Position numbers and translations under genes: made by a program. Below are positions 30,946-32,562 of a stretch of 32,562 bases of DNA, piece after piece. Under the pieces are notes generated by a model. The model saw only the letters and a program-made list of their open reading frames with translations. It made no database searches and had not been told where the DNA came from. Source of the stretch: Zygnema cylindricum (Eukaryota; Streptophyta; Zygnematophyceae; Zygnematales; Zygnemataceae); NCBI GenBank assembly GCA_037447655.1, contig JBBHKE010001855.1, positions 422,001-454,562 of the forward strand, given 5' to 3'. The stretch's first letter is position 1, and each line of letters begins with the position of its first letter.

Positions 30946-31909
30946 GGGTACTTTCGCATGTAACCGAAACTTAGTCTTGCTACTTTGTTTTTTAGCGAAG
31001 ATTCTCCGTACAACTTTCAAAGCATTCGTATGTAAAGAAATGAAATCGTAACTTTAGATTGTGACGGATGTAGACGTGGGTGTAATTTGTGACGATTGTA
31101 GACGCGTATAACACTCGCGACAATTGATGACATTTACAACAGAGAGACGGTTGTAGACGTCTAACTACTTTGTGACATTGTAGATGTTTAGGGTTTGTGA
31201 CATTTTGACGTCACGCGAACTTATGATAGTTTCGACGTCACAAATTCCAATACATTCCGCCATGGTTTCTCGATTTTGGTTTTTCGTCCGTTCTCACTCT
31301 ACTTTGCACCAAAATAAGCTAAAAGAAGGCTAAAAGAAATATTTTTTATAGATCTTTCATTTGATACCTTTCTTGCCTTTTTTCATTGCAAGAATTGTGA
31401 GATAGACGCGTTAGTGGGAGAGGGAGAGAGAAAGAGGCGCTTTCACGGCCTTCGCTTTTGCGTAATGGCGTCCGTTGGTCGAAACTCCCTCCACGGCCCC
31501 TGTACGGAAAAAAACGCACGGAAAAAAGTCACGCACAGGCTGGAAACGTGCGGTGGGTTTTTTTTTTGGTACTCCGCGCTCAAAAATTGTAAAAAACTCT
31601 CAACACGTGCGACGGCATCTGCCTTTTTGTTTACCTCATGGAACTTTATTTAAAATCACCTCGCGAGGTGATTTTATATAAAGTTTGAAGATGAGCTGGA
31701 AGGACGCGAAATTGGGTCGAATTGCGCTAGACGACAAATTGCTTCGCACTAGACGACAAGTTGCAGTACATTTAAAGTTGTAAGATAACTCAAATTGTAC
31801 GGTGTTAATTTCATTTTTTTGGTATGGCTGCGTATTTTCTCGTTTTTTTTAAAGTTATGGAGGAAAACGACAGAAAATAACTGTAACTTTAGCCCATGCG
31901 AAAGTACCC
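30946..31909 (+). mobile_element. PIF/Harbinger-like element H2
   Basis: TIRs GGGTACTTTCGCATG and exact inverse; TAA at 30943-30945 and 31910-31912; 964 bp, uninterrupted. It is the best reference for the H1/H3/H9 subfamily. In order it has the CTTAGTCTTGCTACTTTG block, the GTAGACGTG repeat array (31050-31210), a GAGAGGGAGAGAGAAAGAGG tract, the large palindrome, and GCGCTAGACGACAA direct repeats. No transposase frame, so it is non-autonomous. Confidence 0.9.
31642..31685. repeat. Internal palindrome of H2
   Basis: A 44-bp palindrome with one mismatched pair; the central 26 bp (31651-31676) are perfect around ACCTCGCGAGGT. It lies about 225 bases from the right end. Confidence 0.95.
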
Positions 31910-31912
31910 TAA

Positions 31913-32122
31913 TTCTCGAGTTTGAAGATAACATTTCCTGACTTGGCAGTGGGTCAAATTACACAAAACGACATGTAGTGCATCCTAAGTTTGACGATGA
32001 CGCAAACTGTACTTCTACTTTTTTCACTTTCTTCGTACGGCTGTAACTTATGAGGTACAACGCTAAATTTTGAGAAAAATGACAGAAAAATACCCTTACA
32101 GTCGTACATGGGGGACATGGCC
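31913..32122 (+). mobile_element. Right end of an H4-type PIF/Harbinger-like element (H12)
   Basis: TTTGAAGATAACATTTCC, then GCAGTGGGTC, GCATCCTAAGTTTGACGATG and a terminal CATGGGGGACATGGCC followed by TTA (32123-32125). This is the right-end layout of H4 and H11. In those elements a palindrome stands just left of the first block; here H2 is inserted at that very place. The left end was not identified. Confidence 0.6.
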
Positions 32123-32296
32123 TTATAATAACTCCATAGTAAATTTTGTTAGGCCACTCTTCCCTACTTCTAAACTTTTTGCCAATAAAAATATAAAAAT
32201 GATAATCGGCCACAATATGTGGTATCATAGCTAAGACAAGGAAACATTTCAATCTAACAATACTAAAAATAGACTGGGCAACAAGATACAGAAGGG

Positions 32297-32462
32297 AAAA
32301 TACTCCACGCTCTCCCTCTCCCACTTCCCTCCCACTTCCCTCCCCCTCCCCTTCCCCCCCCTTCTTGTTTCCCCGGTCCTCCTATTCCTTTTCCCCTTCC
32401 CCCCTCCCCGTTTCACTGGTTCTCCTATTCCCTCTCCCCTTCACCCCCTATCCCTTCTCACC
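32297..32462. repeat. Polypyrimidine low-complexity tract
   Basis: A long run of C and T with few purines. Two imperfect units starting GGTCCTCCTATTCC and GGTTCTCCTATTCC lie 43 bases apart (32375 and 32418). The rest of the window after 32462 shows no feature. Confidence 0.8.
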
Positions 32463-32562
32463 GGATTGTTTTAAATGATACCTCAATAATATTCCGGTAC
32501 AGGGGGTACATGCTGACATTCCCATAAAAAGACAGTAAAAAGAGTTTTAAATCGCAACATGG

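Noticed and set aside
31959-32324. 121-codon minus-strand frame
   Set aside because: It covers the H12 right end and part of the pyrimidine tract, with low-complexity composition and no domain.
1-32562. CRISPR array, bacterial operon, rRNA or tRNA gene
   Set aside because: No regularly spaced repeat with unique spacers, no ribosome-binding sites with long frames, and no cloverleaf or rRNA-like stretch was seen by eye.

Overview
This window looks like gene-poor, repeat-packed nuclear DNA from a eukaryote. It is AT-rich, has no convincing intact protein-coding gene, and I saw no bacterial operon structure, rRNA or tRNA. The only recognisable protein remnant is the C-terminal end of a non-LTR retrotransposon reverse transcriptase (minus strand, about 27460-28225), of a kind I associate with plants and streptophyte algae. 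A large repeat-rich green-lineage genome is my best guess, but that is inference.

Almost everything that can be explained is transposon, mostly small non-autonomous DNA elements nested in each other. Four kinds recur, each defined by terminal inverted repeats (TIRs) and target-site duplications (TSDs) read from the sequence. (1) A family, called M here, with TIR CACCGYGAATCGYTATTAG and a TA target (Tc1/mariner-like by TSD). It has about 13 copies in a short form (~175-220 bp) and a long form (~500-615 bp). (2) PIF/Harbinger-like elements, called H here, with TIRs starting GGG and a TAA/TTA target. There are at least ten complete or partial copies in two or three subfamilies. (3) hAT-like elements with 8-bp TSDs. 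(4) A large unclassified repeat, R, present twice (8211-10360 and 15745-18640). One old, short LTR retrotransposon lies at 2589-5598.

Layout: 448-1325 hAT with an M inside; 2589-5598 LTR element; 6286-8208 long M holding an H (which holds a short M) and another short M; 8211-10360 R copy I; 10364-12071 truncated H holding a short M, into whose TIR two long M elements inserted; 12075-12739 H; 13473-14354 short M split by a hAT; 14685-15366 hAT with an M at its last TA; 15745-18640 R copy II carrying a hAT and a 29-bp M made only of TIRs; 18689-19922 long M split by an H; 20580-21354 H; 21516-22027 long M; 22883-24318 H holding a long M; 24322-26508 H holding an H and a hAT-like element; 27004-29972 expanded H carrying the reverse transcriptase remnant; 30946-31909 H inserted in another H whose right end is at 32122.

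The most unusual observation is that the H elements carry an internal palindrome about 200-270 bp from one end. It is often centred on CCTCGCGAGG or TCGCGA. It stays palindromic between subfamilies although the arm sequence changes completely, so the fold seems to be kept rather than the sequence. Several nested insertions can be checked against an empty paralogous site in the same window, which makes the TSD and superfamily calls unusually firm for a single sequence.
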